The notes under the pieces are model-generated. The model ran no database searches and had not been told where the DNA came from. It worked only from the letters and a program-made list of their open reading frames with translations. A stretch of 41,361 nucleotides of DNA from Actinomycetes bacterium (GTDB lineage Bacteria > Actinomycetota > Actinomycetes > Streptosporangiales > Streptosporangiaceae). How positions within the stretch are numbered: the first letter of the stretch is position 1; each line of letters opens with the position of its first letter. The stretch lies in contig JAJYUU010000022.1 in assembly GCA_021792405.1 (NCBI GenBank), forward strand, positions 1 to 41,361, in the 5' to 3' direction. Shown here piece by piece: positions 1-7,743 of this stretch. The position numbers and the translations under genes are program-made.

Positions 1-1916
1 ACGTGGGATGCCGCCCGCTGCTCAGGCGGCGCGCAGGCGGCAAGCCAGCCGCCGTCGCCAGTCTCGAACTCATCACGCTGATGGTAGAGCGCGATCGGCT
101 CGAGGAAGATGCTGACGCTGCCGTCGAGTTCGGCCGCCGCGAGGCAGGTGCGCAGCATCGCGGCCGCGTCGTCGGGTCTGGCCGGGCAGGCCACGATGAG
201 GCCGGGAATGTCGCGCAGCGCCGCAATGCCGTTGTCGTTGTGGAAGTGCCCGCCGAAGCCTTCCTGATAGGCCAGGCCGGCGATCCGCACTACCATCGGG
301 TTGCGGTACTGGGCGCGGGAGAAGAACGACAGGGTCGCGGCCTCACCGCGGATCTGGTCGGCGGCATTGTGCAGGTAGGCCAGGTACTGGATCTCCGGCA
401 CCGGCAGCAGGCCAGCCAGGCCGGCGCCGAGGGCGACACCGAGGATGGACTGCTCGTCCAGCGGCGTGTCGAAGACGCGGCCGGGCCCGAACGCGCGCAG
501 CAGCCCCCTGGTCACCCCGTAGACCCCGCCCTTGCGCGCGACATCCTCGCCGAAGACGATCATTCCGGGGCGGTCGGCCATCTCCTCGGCGAGCGTCTGG
601 TTGATCGCCTGGGCGAGCGTCACGGGGCCGCCGGCCGCAGCCTGCTCCGAGCCGGCGGCCTGGCCGGGCCGCGCGCTGCGCTGCTGGCGTGCCCGCTCGG
701 CCAGGTTCGCGGCGATAGTGGCGGGCCTGCGTGGCGCGATCGGCGCCATCACCTGCGCCGCTGTCGTGAGCCGGGGTGCGCCGGCCAGCCGGTCGGCTTG
801 CGCCAGCACCTGCGCTCTGGACGCCTCGTACCGGTCCAGCACGTCGGCCGGAGTCAGCGCGCCCGCTTCGACGAGCAGGCGCGCGGTGCCGAGCAGCGGA
901 TCGCGCGCGGCGTCGGCTGCGAGTTCGGCGGGGGTTCGGTAAGCGGACTCCACGTCGGTGCCCGCGTGCCCGCCGAGCCGCACGGTGCGCAGGTGCAGGA
1001 AGGCCGGCGCGCGCCGGTCGCGCGCCCACTGCGCTGCCCTCGCCGCCGCCTCGAAGGCCTGATCCAGGTCGGCGCCGTCGGCGCTGACGTACATCAGCCG
1101 CGGCCGCCCGGCGCTGACCGATTCGATCCAGCCTGGTGGCGTGCGGACGCTGATGCCGATGCCGTTGTCCTCGCAGACGAGCAGCAGCGGCAGCGGCAGG
1201 CCCTGGTAGGCGCAGTAGGCGGCGGTGTTCAGCGCGCCCGCAGCGGTCGAGTGATTCACCGAGGCGTCGCCGAAACTGCACACTACGACCGAATCCTTCG
1301 GCCACGGCGTGTCCAGGCCGAGCTTGGCCGCCCTGGCGATGGCGAACGCCAGGCCGACTGCCCGCGGCAGGTGCGAGGCGATGGTCGAGGTCTGCGGGAT
1401 CACGTTCAGTTCCGGGTGGCCGAAGACCTTGTGGCGCCCGCCGGCGATCGGCTCGGCCGCGGCGGCGACCAGGCCGAGCAGCACGTCGGCGACGCCGTCC
1501 CTGGGCGGACTGGCCTGAGCCGCCCGGACCAGGTAGAACGCGCCGGACCGGTAATGCAGCAGGGCAGGGTCGGTCATCCGGAGAGCGGCTGCGACGGCCG
1601 CGTTCGCTTCGTGCCCGGACGAGCCAATGGTGTAGTACCCGGCGCCGCGCGCACGCAGCCAGCGGGCTGCGGCGTCCAGGTGCCTGCTGGCCAGCTGGGC
1701 GTCGAACAGCTCCAGGCAGCGGGCCACCGACAGGCGGCTGCCGGGCCGGATCGGGTCGTAGGGCGCCGGGCGCACGCCGGGATGAAAAGCGGCCAGATCC
1801 CGGATGGACTGTGCCAGTCGCTGCTCGGCAGGATCGAGGCTACTCTGGCCGGCCGGGCCGTCGGCGGTGCCCGCGTAGTAGCCCGGATCTGACCCTGCGA
1901 CCTCGGCGCTCATCAT
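1..1916 (-). CDS. Two-oxoacid dehydrogenase E1, fused alpha-beta subunits (partial)
   Basis: The first 638 or so residues are present; the C-terminus runs off the left edge. The alpha-like part (about residues 60-410) has the thiamine diphosphate region GDASVN at about residue 213, followed by CEDNGIGIS. The beta-like part (from about 430) begins with ITLAEEMADRPGMIVFGEDVARKGGVYG-type sequence and ends in view at FLEPIALYHQRDE. This is the layout of single-chain E1 components that decarboxylate branched-chain or related 2-oxo acids for an E2 acyltransferase. Two adjacent ATGs (1916 and 1913) could start it. The gene is divergent from the esterase at 1991. The exact 2-oxo acid substrate cannot be told from the sequence, and no E2 or E3 gene is in view. 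Confidence 0.85.
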   Translation of the reverse strand, partial: MMSAEVAGSDPGYYAGTADGPAGQSSLDPAEQRLAQSIRDLAAFHPGVRPAPYDPIRPGSRLSVARCLELFDAQLASRHLDAAARWLRARGAGYYTIGSSGHEANAAVAAALRMTDPALLHYRSGAFYLVRAAQASPPRDGVADVLLGLVAAAAEPIAGGRHKVFGHPELNVIPQTSTIASHLPRAVGLAFAIARAAKLGLDTPWPKDSVVVCSFGDASVNHSTAAGALNTAAYCAYQGLPLPLLLVCEDNGIGISVRTPPGWIESVSAGRPRLMYVSADGADLDQAFEAAARAAQWARDRRAPAFLHLRTVRLGGHAGTDVESAYRTPAELAADAARDPLLGTARLLVEAGALTPADVLDRYEASRAQVLAQADRLAGAPRLTTAAQVMAPIAPRRPATIAANLAERARQQRSARPGQAAGSEQAAAGGPVTLAQAINQTLAEEMADRPGMIVFGEDVARKGGVYGVTRGLLRAFGPGRVFDTPLDEQSILGVALGAGLAGLLPVPEIQYLAYLHNAADQIRGEAATLSFFSRAQYRNPMVVRIAGLAYQEGFGGHFHNDNGIAALRDIPGLIVACPARPDDAAAMLRTCLAAAELDGSVSIFLEPIALYHQRDEFETGDGGWLAACAPPEQRAASH

Positions 1917-1990
1917 CTGACGGTAAGCCACGACAGGGTGCTAAGCACAGCCAGAGTGGTTGCCCGTCAGCGGAACCGCGATGATGGGCG

Positions 1991-3055
1991 GTGACGTCAC
2001 GCCATCGCATCCTGGAGGCCGCCGTGCTGCCGTGGTCCGCTGAGCTGGCCGGCACGCTGAACGAGCAGGTGATCTCGAGCGACCTGCTCCGGGGCAACCC
2101 GCTGGGCGATCCCCATGAGCGCCCGCTGTGGGTCTACACCCCGCCCGGTTACGCCGCGGAGCCGGAGCGCCGGTACCCGGCGGTGTACGTGCTCCAGGGC
2201 TTCACCGGGCACCTGGGCATGTGGCGCAACCGCACTGCGTTCGAGCAGCCGTTCCCCGAGACTGCCGACGCGGTGTTCGCGGGCGGGCAGGCGCCGCCAT
2301 CGATCGTGGTGTATGTCGATGCATGGACCAGTTACGGCGGCAGCCAGTTTGTCGATTCGCCGGCAACCGGGCGTTACCACTTGTACCTGTGCGAGGAGGT
2401 CGTGCCGTGGGTCGATGCCCGGTACCGGACGCTCGCCGACGCCGGGCACCGCGCGATCATGGGCAAGTCCAGCGGCGGCTTCGGCGCGATGATCACTCCC
2501 ATGCTGCGGCCCGACCTGTTCGGCGCGCTCGCCTCGCACGCCGGCGACAGCCTCTACGAGCAGTGCTACCTTCGCGATTTCGGCCCGGCGGTACGCGCGC
2601 TGCGCGGCTATGACGGTGACATCTGGAAATGGTGGCGCGACTTCCGCTCCAGGGTGCCGTTCACCAACCCAGCCGATGCGCTGCTGATCGGCCTGCTCGG
2701 GGTCGCCGCGGCCTTCTCGGCCAATGACGACGGCACTATCGACCTGCCCTTCGACCCGCGCACCGGAGCGCTCCGGCGCGAGGTCTGGCAGCGCTGGCTC
2801 GACCTCGACCCGGTGCGGATGGCAGCCGGGCACGCCGATGCACTCCGGTCGCTACGGGCGATCTGGATCGATGCGGGCACCAGAGACGAGTATTTCCTGG
2901 ACGTCGGGGCGGCGGCGATGCGAGCCGAGTTGAGCGCAATCGGCGTCCGGGACGATCTGATCCGCTTCGAGCTCTTTGATGGGGCGCACGGGTCGCTGGG
3001 ATACCGGTACCCGTTGTCCCTTGCCTGGCTGTGCCAGCGGATGGCCGACGGCTAG
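1991..3055 (+). CDS. Esterase, putative esterase/EstD-like alpha/beta hydrolase
   Basis: 354 residues from a GTG start 74 bases from the divergent E1 gene. The fold signals are WVYTPPGY and YPAVYVLQGFTG near the N-terminus, a G-K-S-S-G nucleophile elbow with the likely catalytic Ser160, and a C-terminal FDGAHGSLGYRYP segment that carries the probable catalytic His. This matches the putative-esterase family (PF00756: esterase D, Fes, antigen-85-like hydrolases). No signal peptide is evident, so it probably acts in the cytoplasm on an ester or thioester that the sequence does not identify. An alternative start inside the gene is possible, but the conserved N-terminal strand supports this one. 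Confidence 0.8.
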   Translation: MTSRHRILEAAVLPWSAELAGTLNEQVISSDLLRGNPLGDPHERPLWVYTPPGYAAEPERRYPAVYVLQGFTGHLGMWRNRTAFEQPFPETADAVFAGGQAPPSIVVYVDAWTSYGGSQFVDSPATGRYHLYLCEEVVPWVDARYRTLADAGHRAIMGKSSGGFGAMITPMLRPDLFGALASHAGDSLYEQCYLRDFGPAVRALRGYDGDIWKWWRDFRSRVPFTNPADALLIGLLGVAAAFSANDDGTIDLPFDPRTGALRREVWQRWLDLDPVRMAAGHADALRSLRAIWIDAGTRDEYFLDVGAAAMRAELSAIGVRDDLIRFELFDGAHGSLGYRYPLSLAWLCQRMADG

Positions 3056-3166
3056 CGGGCTTGTGCCCGGCCGGCCGCCCGGTGGCAGTCGGGCTGAACG
3101 TTTCCCGGCTCGGCTACGTAGTCCTGGGTAAGTACATCCAACAATCAGCGAGGAACGGAGGCTAGT

Positions 3167-3706
3167 ATGCGCAACCGATGGTGGGCGGCGCCGATCCTGG
3201 CCAGCGGGGCGGTTGTGCTGGCAGCCTGCGGCAGTTCGGGGTCCCCGGCAGCGAGCGGGACTACCCCGGCCGCGCAGCACAGCAACGCCGCGGCGGGAAG
3301 CGTGGTGATCTCCACGCGCAGCACTAGCCACGGCACCGTGCTGACCAACGCGAAGGGCGAGACGCTGTACTGGTTCGCCCTGGACACGCCGACCGCGTCC
3401 AAGTGCACCGGCACGTGCGCCACGTTCTGGCCGCCGGTCATCGGGAAGCCGGCGAAAGCCGCCGGCGCGTCGCTGCCGTACGGACTTGGCTCGATCACCA
3501 GGTCGAACGGCCAGGTGCAGGCAACCTACGACGGTCACCCGCTGTATACCTACGCGGCCGGCCTGACGCCGGGCCAGGTCAGCGGCAACGGACTGAAGCT
3601 CTCCGGCGGCTCTTGGTGGGCGATGACTCCGTCGGGCGCCAAGCTCAGCGCCACTCCGTCAAGCACTCCGTCATCGAGTTCGAGCGGCGGCGGATACGGC
3701 TACTAG
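3167..3706 (+). CDS. Lipoprotein with Y-X4-D repeats (PF03640/COG4315)
   Basis: 179 residues. A signal peptide ends in a lipobox VLAAC with Cys21, so the protein is probably anchored to the outer face of the membrane. The mature part has two repeats typical of the secreted Y-X4-D family: LYWFALDTPTASKCTGTCATFWPP-type sequence near residue 65-90 and HPLYTYAAGLTPGQVSGNG-type sequence near residue 125. The C-terminus is a Ser/Gly-rich low-complexity tail. A good ribosome site (GGAGG, ends about 5 bases upstream of the ATG) fixes the start. The family's biochemical role is not established. It sits alone between the esterase and cutA. Confidence 0.82.
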   Translation: MRNRWWAAPILASGAVVLAACGSSGSPAASGTTPAAQHSNAAAGSVVISTRSTSHGTVLTNAKGETLYWFALDTPTASKCTGTCATFWPPVIGKPAKAAGASLPYGLGSITRSNGQVQATYDGHPLYTYAAGLTPGQVSGNGLKLSGGSWWAMTPSGAKLSATPSSTPSSSSSGGGYGY

Positions 3707-3791
3707 GGGGCCGCGGCATCAGGGTCGGGCAGCCCGGGCCGGGCGATAACTGCCTGGAGACGGCCGGGTCGCCGGGCGTAGCATCGGGGCC

Positions 3792-4148
3792 ATGCCTCCG
3801 CAGCGGCGTGCGGCGACCACCGGGCCGCAGTTCCTCCAGGTGCAGACCACGACCGATTCCAGGGCGGAGGCCGTTGAACTCGCCCAGGCGGCGGTCGAGG
3901 CGCGGCTGGCGGCCTGCGCCCAGGTTGCCGGGCCGATCGCCAGCACATACTGGTGGGAAGATGGCCTGGAGCGGGCAGAGGAGTGGCTGATCATGCTGAA
4001 GTTGCCGGCCGACCGGTTCGACGACCTGGCTGAGTTCCTGGCCGAGCGGCACAGCTACGACGACCCGGAGATCATCGCGACGCCCATCGTCGCGGGCTCG
4101 CAGTCGTACCTGGACTGGGTGGCCGAGGAGACCAGGCGCGGTGACTAG
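3792..4148 (+). CDS. cutA: Divalent cation tolerance protein CutA
   Basis: 118 residues, near the usual 105-115 of the CutA1 family. Recognisable parts are the first strand QVQTTTDSRAEAVELA, LAACAQVAGPIASTYWW in the middle, EEWLIMLKLPADRFDDL, and the C-terminal PIVAGSQSYLDWVAEET. CutA forms a very stable trimer with a PII-like ferredoxin fold in the cytoplasm; a role in copper tolerance comes from E. coli genetics, and the molecular role is still unclear. The last 8 bases overlap the GTG start of the next gene, which suggests translational coupling. Confidence 0.92.
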   Translation: MPPQRRAATTGPQFLQVQTTTDSRAEAVELAQAAVEARLAACAQVAGPIASTYWWEDGLERAEEWLIMLKLPADRFDDLAEFLAERHSYDDPEIIATPIVAGSQSYLDWVAEETRRGD

Positions 4149-4968
4149 CCGGCCGGGCGCCGATCACGGGCTGTTCGGGCCGGACTCGGTCACCTGGCGG
4201 GTGCTGAGCGAGCCGGTGATGTGGATTGCCGGCGTCCGCGCCATGTACATGCAGGCCCTGCACCCCAGGGTGATGCTCGGGACATGGCAGAACACCGCGT
4301 TTGCCAAGCCCGCCGAGGCTTGGGGACGGTTCACCAGGACCGTGGAGTTCGTCCGGGTCCGTACCTACGGCACGACCGCGGAGGTCGACCGGGCGGGCGC
4401 CCGGCTGCGCAAGGTGCACTCCTCGCTCACCGGCACGGATGCCGATGGTGCCAGGTTCAGGCTGGATGACCCCGAGTTGCTGCTGTGGGTCCATTGCGGC
4501 GAGATCGGGTCATATGCGGAGATCGCCAGGCGCAGCGGCGTGCACGTGACGTCCGCTGAGCTGGACGCGTTCATCGCTGAGCAGCGGCGCAGCGCCGAGG
4601 TCGTCGGGCTGAGCCCGGCAATCGTGCCGGCCAGCCTGGCCGAGCTGGAGGCGTACTGCCAGCGGATGCGGCCCAGGCTGCGCGCCTGTGCCGAGGCCAG
4701 GCAGGCCCTCCGGCTGTCCTTCGCGCCCCGGCTTCCGATCGCGCTCACGCCGCTGAGGGTCGTCGTGCCGCCGGTGAACGTGCTGGCGTATGCCAGCCTG
4801 CCGCGCTGGGCCCGGCGCCTGTACGGCACGCCGGCGATCGGGCTGACCGATGCCGCCGTGACCCTCGCGCTCCGGGCCGCATTCGAGTCCACCACCCGGA
4901 TCCCGCCGCAGCTACTGATACGGGCGGGCGCCGCGGACGCAAGGCGCTACCGGGTGCCTGCTGCCTGA
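4141..4968 (+). CDS. MpaB-like oxygenase (DUF2236)
   Basis: 275 residues from a GTG that overlaps the end of cutA by 8 bases. The N-terminal pattern LFGPDSVTWRVLSEPVMWIAGVRA, then MQALHPRVM and TVEFVRVRTYG, is the hallmark of the DUF2236 (ER-bound oxygenase MpaB/latex-clearing Lcp-like) family. Members characterised so far are heme-associated oxygenases, but most actinobacterial copies have no assigned substrate. The middle segment DPELLLWVHCGEIGSYAEIARR also fits the family. No membrane segment or signal peptide is clear. The overlap with cutA suggests a two-gene operon, though no functional link is obvious. Confidence 0.83.
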   Translation: MTSRPGADHGLFGPDSVTWRVLSEPVMWIAGVRAMYMQALHPRVMLGTWQNTAFAKPAEAWGRFTRTVEFVRVRTYGTTAEVDRAGARLRKVHSSLTGTDADGARFRLDDPELLLWVHCGEIGSYAEIARRSGVHVTSAELDAFIAEQRRSAEVVGLSPAIVPASLAELEAYCQRMRPRLRACAEARQALRLSFAPRLPIALTPLRVVVPPVNVLAYASLPRWARRLYGTPAIGLTDAAVTLALRAAFESTTRIPPQLLIRAGAADARRYRVPAA

Positions 4969-4995
4969 TCGCGGGCCGGGCCGGCCCGCGATCAG
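4965..4995 (+). terminator. GC-rich perfect hairpin after the DUF2236 gene
   Basis: Arms of 15 bases (4965-4979 and 4981-4995) are perfect inverted copies around one base. The stem begins inside the stop region of the upstream gene. There is no T-tract, which is common for actinobacterial terminators. It probably ends the cutA-DUF2236 transcript. Confidence 0.6.
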
Positions 4996-5043
4996 CTGCG
5001 ACGGGGCCGGTTATGACTGGCAGCGATCGGAGAAGATAGCCGT

Positions 5044-5544
5044 GTGACCGAGGTACTGCCGCGACTGAGGCGCGTCGTGCGGGACGACCTAGACCAGGGC
5101 CAGCGTGCCGCGCTGGCCAGCTGGTTCTCCTTCGCGATCACCTTCGCCGCCGTCCGCGGCATCACGTACAGCATCCGGGCGGGCAGGGGTCCGTTCCGGA
5201 ACGTCAGCGCCGGCGGCGAGCACCTGCATCACTACCTCTGGGGGATCGCCATGCTCGCCGGGGTCGGCGGGGTGGCCGTGCACGGCGAGGAGCAGTACCG
5301 CGATCATCCGGTGGTAGCGATGAGCTACGGCACCGGGCTGGCGCTCATCGTGGACGAGTTCGCGCTGCTGCTTGACCTGAAGGACGTCTACTGGGCAAGG
5401 CAAGGCCGGGTGTCGGTGGACATTGGCATCGGCGGCATCGCGGTGACGGGAAGCTACTTCGCGGCGCTCCCCTTGATGCGCGCGCTGCGCGCGCGCCGCG
5501 CAGCGGATCAGAAGGACCAGGCTGCGGCAACCGCGAACGACTGA
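5044..5544 (+). CDS. Small integral membrane protein with HLHHYLWG motif
   Basis: 166 residues from a GTG start. Three or four hydrophobic stretches are visible: WFSFAITFAAVRGIT (about 25-40), HLHHYLWGIAMLAGVGGVAV (about 60-78), AMSYGTGLALIVDEFALLLDL (about 90-110) and a segment near 125-145. The clustered histidines and EFALLLD acidic residues lie at membrane borders and could bind metal or a cofactor, but this is inference. Similar short proteins occur widely in actinobacteria as uncharacterised membrane proteins. No function is assigned. It appears monocistronic. Confidence 0.65.
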   Translation: MTEVLPRLRRVVRDDLDQGQRAALASWFSFAITFAAVRGITYSIRAGRGPFRNVSAGGEHLHHYLWGIAMLAGVGGVAVHGEEQYRDHPVVAMSYGTGLALIVDEFALLLDLKDVYWARQGRVSVDIGIGGIAVTGSYFAALPLMRALRARRAADQKDQAAATAND

Positions 5545-5621
5545 GTTACGTCCTAAGGTCAGCTCACGAGCATCGCCGTCAGCTGGCCGCAGACCGGAGG
5601 CCTCGCGGCGCGGCCCGCCGG

Positions 5622-5676
5622 GCTAACCGCATGCTAGCCGGCCGCTAATCCGATGCTAATGACACGCTAGCCCCCC
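5622..5676 (+). promoter_or_regulatory. Predicted SARP operator: five 11-bp direct repeats
   Basis: GCTA begins at 5622, 5633, 5644, 5655 and 5666, exactly 11 bp apart each time. The heptamers are GCTAACC, GCTAGCC, GCTAATC, GCTAATG and GCTAGCC. The last heptamer ends at 5672, and a -10-like AATACT begins 8 bp later (5681-5686). Heptamer repeats at 11-bp period, with the last copy 8 bp from the -10 box, are the established operator layout for SARP regulators. A SARP gene lies 2 kb downstream at 7744. The target would be the exported-protein genes that start at 5856. Confidence 0.75.
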
Positions 5677-5680
5677 GCAG

Positions 5681-5686
5681 AATACT
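5681..5686 (+). promoter_or_regulatory. -10-like hexamer downstream of the SARP repeats
   Basis: AATACT lies 8 bp after the last direct repeat. No -35 box is apparent, as expected for SARP-activated promoters in which the regulator replaces the -35 contact. Transcription from here would leave a leader of about 160 bases before the ATG at 5856. Confidence 0.45.
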
Positions 5687-5798
5687 CGATACAAAAGACG
5701 AAAATGGCCAATGGCGCAACTCGCGATGCGCTGCCTCGTCGATGAACTGACGAGAAGGGCTGCACGCCCGGGGTCTGGGACAAGAAAGGTCGTAGCGA

Positions 5799-5849
5799 AT
5801 GAAGTTTTATTGGTTCGATCTGGTATTGCCTGACCTTAAAAGCCGGTGA
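5799..5849 (+). CDS. Possible 16-residue leader peptide
   Basis: ATG at 5799 opens a short frame, MKFYWFDLVLPDLKSR, that ends with TGA at 5847-5849, seven bases before the ATG of the exported-protein gene. GAAAGG at 5784-5789 could serve as a ribosome site. It uses AT-rich codons unlike the surrounding DNA. Its stop lies on the ribosome site of the next gene, so translation of the peptide could influence that gene. This is a weak call based on position only. Confidence 0.25.
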   Translation: MKFYWFDLVLPDLKSR

Positions 5850-5855
5850 GCGAAT

Positions 5856-6761
5856 ATGTTAAATCGCAAGCTGACTCGTGGCAGGGCTCTTGCCTGGCTC
5901 GGCGGGGTGGCATCCCTGACCGCAGTGACCCTTGGGCTTGCCGTCCCTGGCGCCGCGTCGGCATCCAGCATGCCGCAGACGGACTGGAGTTACTACGTCA
6001 CGAGTCTCAATACCAGTACGGCGGCTACCCTCGGCTGCAACCAGGGAAAGTTCGATGCCAGTCACGGGAATATCAACAGTACCGCTACGCTCGATTTCGG
6101 CGGCCAGAACTCGTCGAACAATGGAACGATTCTGACCTTCTCTGGAACGCAAGTCTCGTACTCGCAGGTCGAGTCCTATGCCGAAACATTCGGCTACAAC
6201 TACTGGCTGTGCACGGGTGCGGACACAACCTCGTATCTTACGATGTCGATCGGGACGAATAACAGCGCCTACTACGTGAATAGTAGCGGCGGGGCCTCGT
6301 GGGCCGGGGTCGTCAACGCTGTTGCCTCATACATGAACAGCTACGGTCAGGTCACGGTGTGGGGCGCCAACGACATGGAACTCGACTGGGCCTCTTACTC
6401 CGCCACCAGCGGCTGGGAGTCTGGGTATGCCGGTCACACATCCGCGCTTTACAACGACTACGGTGACGCCGCAGGGTGCCCGCCGTACGGTTCCTGCGAC
6501 AACGGCTGGACGCAGCACGACGTCTACCTGGTGGCGTGGGGCGACCCCCCGGCTGAGGTGACCCCCGAAATCTACTACACAAGCCAGGGCAACGAATGGG
6601 TGTCCGTGTCCAACACGCAAGGGCTGATCAGCTTCTGGGGGCCACTAGACGAATATGACCTCGACTCGGGCACGCTCACCGCGTCGCAAGCATGGTCGGC
6701 GCTGCAATGCAACGGCGCACAGACCTGCCTGTTCTCTCTTCAGATACACAAAGCGAGCTGA
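5856..6761 (+). CDS. Secreted protein of unknown function, GH-like actinobacterial family
   Basis: 301 residues with a clear signal peptide: basic n-region, hydrophobic core at about 13-30, and an A-X-A cleavage near residue 36-37 (GAASA-SS). The mature protein is rich in Tyr, Trp, Ser, Asn and Gly. It contains the acidic pattern VWGANDMELDW, then GYAGHTSALYNDYGDAAGCPP, SCDNGWTQHDVYLVAWG and PEIYY, ending in LLISFWGPLDEY-like and SLQIHK strands. The order resembles a family of actinobacterial secreted proteins with a TIM-barrel, glycoside-hydrolase-like look; I recall this without being able to search. Conserved D/E residues could be catalytic. GC content is lower than in neighbours. It lies 9 bases from the next gene, so both are probably one SARP-controlled operon. 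Confidence 0.7.
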   Translation: MLNRKLTRGRALAWLGGVASLTAVTLGLAVPGAASASSMPQTDWSYYVTSLNTSTAATLGCNQGKFDASHGNINSTATLDFGGQNSSNNGTILTFSGTQVSYSQVESYAETFGYNYWLCTGADTTSYLTMSIGTNNSAYYVNSSGGASWAGVVNAVASYMNSYGQVTVWGANDMELDWASYSATSGWESGYAGHTSALYNDYGDAAGCPPYGSCDNGWTQHDVYLVAWGDPPAEVTPEIYYTSQGNEWVSVSNTQGLISFWGPLDEYDLDSGTLTASQAWSALQCNGAQTCLFSLQIHKAS

Positions 6762-6770
6762 GGTACAGCG

Positions 6771-7424
6771 ATGCGGACAAAGAATCACCAGCGCAAAGCT
6801 ACCACTACGCGCGGTCGGCACTATCTAGGCCGGAAAGCACTGGTCGTCGTGATCGGCGGCGCTTTTGCCCTGTCGATCGGCGTCGGCGTGGCGGCAGCAC
6901 AGAATGGCTCCGCGCGAACCGTAGCCCTTAGCCGTGCGCGGGCCGTGTCGGCTGGCTGGCCATCGGCTAAGGCCAAGCTGTATCAGCAGGGCGTCGCGCG
7001 GGCTTTTCCGGTAACTCCGAAGGCGAAGCCTGATTTGGCCAAGCCAGGGCCGCAGGCTGCGCCTGGCGTCCCGACAATAGTGGTGCCTGATGCGCGGCAG
7101 CACGGTATCTCCAACCTGCGCCAGGCCCCGTTCGGCACGGCCGACTTCGCTGTCCGGAACAGCTATAGCGCCCTGGTCAAAGGACGCTGGTATGTGGCAT
7201 ACGCCGGCACGATCGGCGGTGACGTCGCTACCTCAGGAGAAGGTGGCATCCGCGTGTTGTCGGCAGACGCAACGCAGAACAACGGCATCACGGACCTCGG
7301 TACATTCGCCGCGGCTGGCACGAGATCGCTCGAAGTGACCGCATACTCGGGCGATACGATCACGCTCGTCGCGAACACCGGAGCGACATTCATTTTTAAC
7401 CTCGATACCCTCACTTATCAGTGA
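6771..7424 (+). CDS. Exported or membrane-anchored protein of unknown function
   Basis: 217 residues starting 9 bases after the preceding gene, with a GAGGTACAG ribosome site in the gap. The N-terminus is very basic, followed by a hydrophobic segment (about 23-44) that ends in AAAQN, so it is either a cleaved signal peptide or an anchor. The rest is a linker rich in Ala, Pro and Lys and a C-terminal beta-rich region (about 105-217) that ends NTGATFIFNLDTLTYQ. No known domain is recognised. Co-transcription with the secreted protein before it suggests that the two act together outside the cell. Confidence 0.65.
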   Translation: MRTKNHQRKATTTRGRHYLGRKALVVVIGGAFALSIGVGVAAAQNGSARTVALSRARAVSAGWPSAKAKLYQQGVARAFPVTPKAKPDLAKPGPQAAPGVPTIVVPDARQHGISNLRQAPFGTADFAVRNSYSALVKGRWYVAYAGTIGGDVATSGEGGIRVLSADATQNNGITDLGTFAAAGTRSLEVTAYSGDTITLVANTGATFIFNLDTLTYQ

Positions 7425-7432
7425 GACGTGCG

Positions 7433-7472
7433 GCTGGCCGTCACATCGAGAATGTGCCGTGTGACGGCCGGC
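7433..7472 (+). terminator. Long hairpin ending the exported-protein operon
   Basis: Arms 7433-7445 and 7460-7472 pair over 13 bases with one G-U pair. The core GGCCGTCACA/TGTGACGGCC is perfect, and the loop is 14 bases. It starts 9 bases after the stop codon at 7424. A T-tract is absent. Confidence 0.65.
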
Positions 7473-7647
7473 TGGCATGTTGATGCTTGCGCGTTCGCGC
7501 GCGGTTCTAGGCCTCGATCCACCACGTGAATAGCGCCGCCATCTCACGATCGTCGTCGCGACCACGATCCGCCGCTCACGCGTTCGAGCAGATCAATGGC
7601 TCTGTTGGCGCTGACTGCGACCGGGTAACCTGTCTGTGTAAAGCTGG

Positions 7648-7679
7648 TTGCGAAGGTGCCGTAACGAGAATGAATAATC
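7648..7679 (+). promoter_or_regulatory. Possible promoter of the SARP gene
   Basis: TTGCGA at 7648-7653 and an AT-rich -10-like stretch at 7671-7679 (within TGAATAATC) are 17-20 bases apart. They lie about 65 bases before the regulator's ATG. No 11-bp repeats are seen here, so autoregulation by the same site type is not indicated. Confidence 0.35.
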
Positions 7680-7743
7680 CTCGCTTTTCAGTGGATTGGC
7701 AGCAAGCACTGCCACGTGGGCTGATCAACGGAGGGCCCGGATT

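Noticed and set aside
3-1892. Long plus-strand open frame of about 630 codons
   Set aside because: It is the antisense shadow of the E1 gene; only the minus strand shows thiamine diphosphate and transketolase-type motifs.
7696-7743. Longer N-terminus for the SARP regulator
   Set aside because: The extra 16 codons have no ribosome site and are not part of the winged-helix domain; the ATG at 7744 follows GGAGGG.
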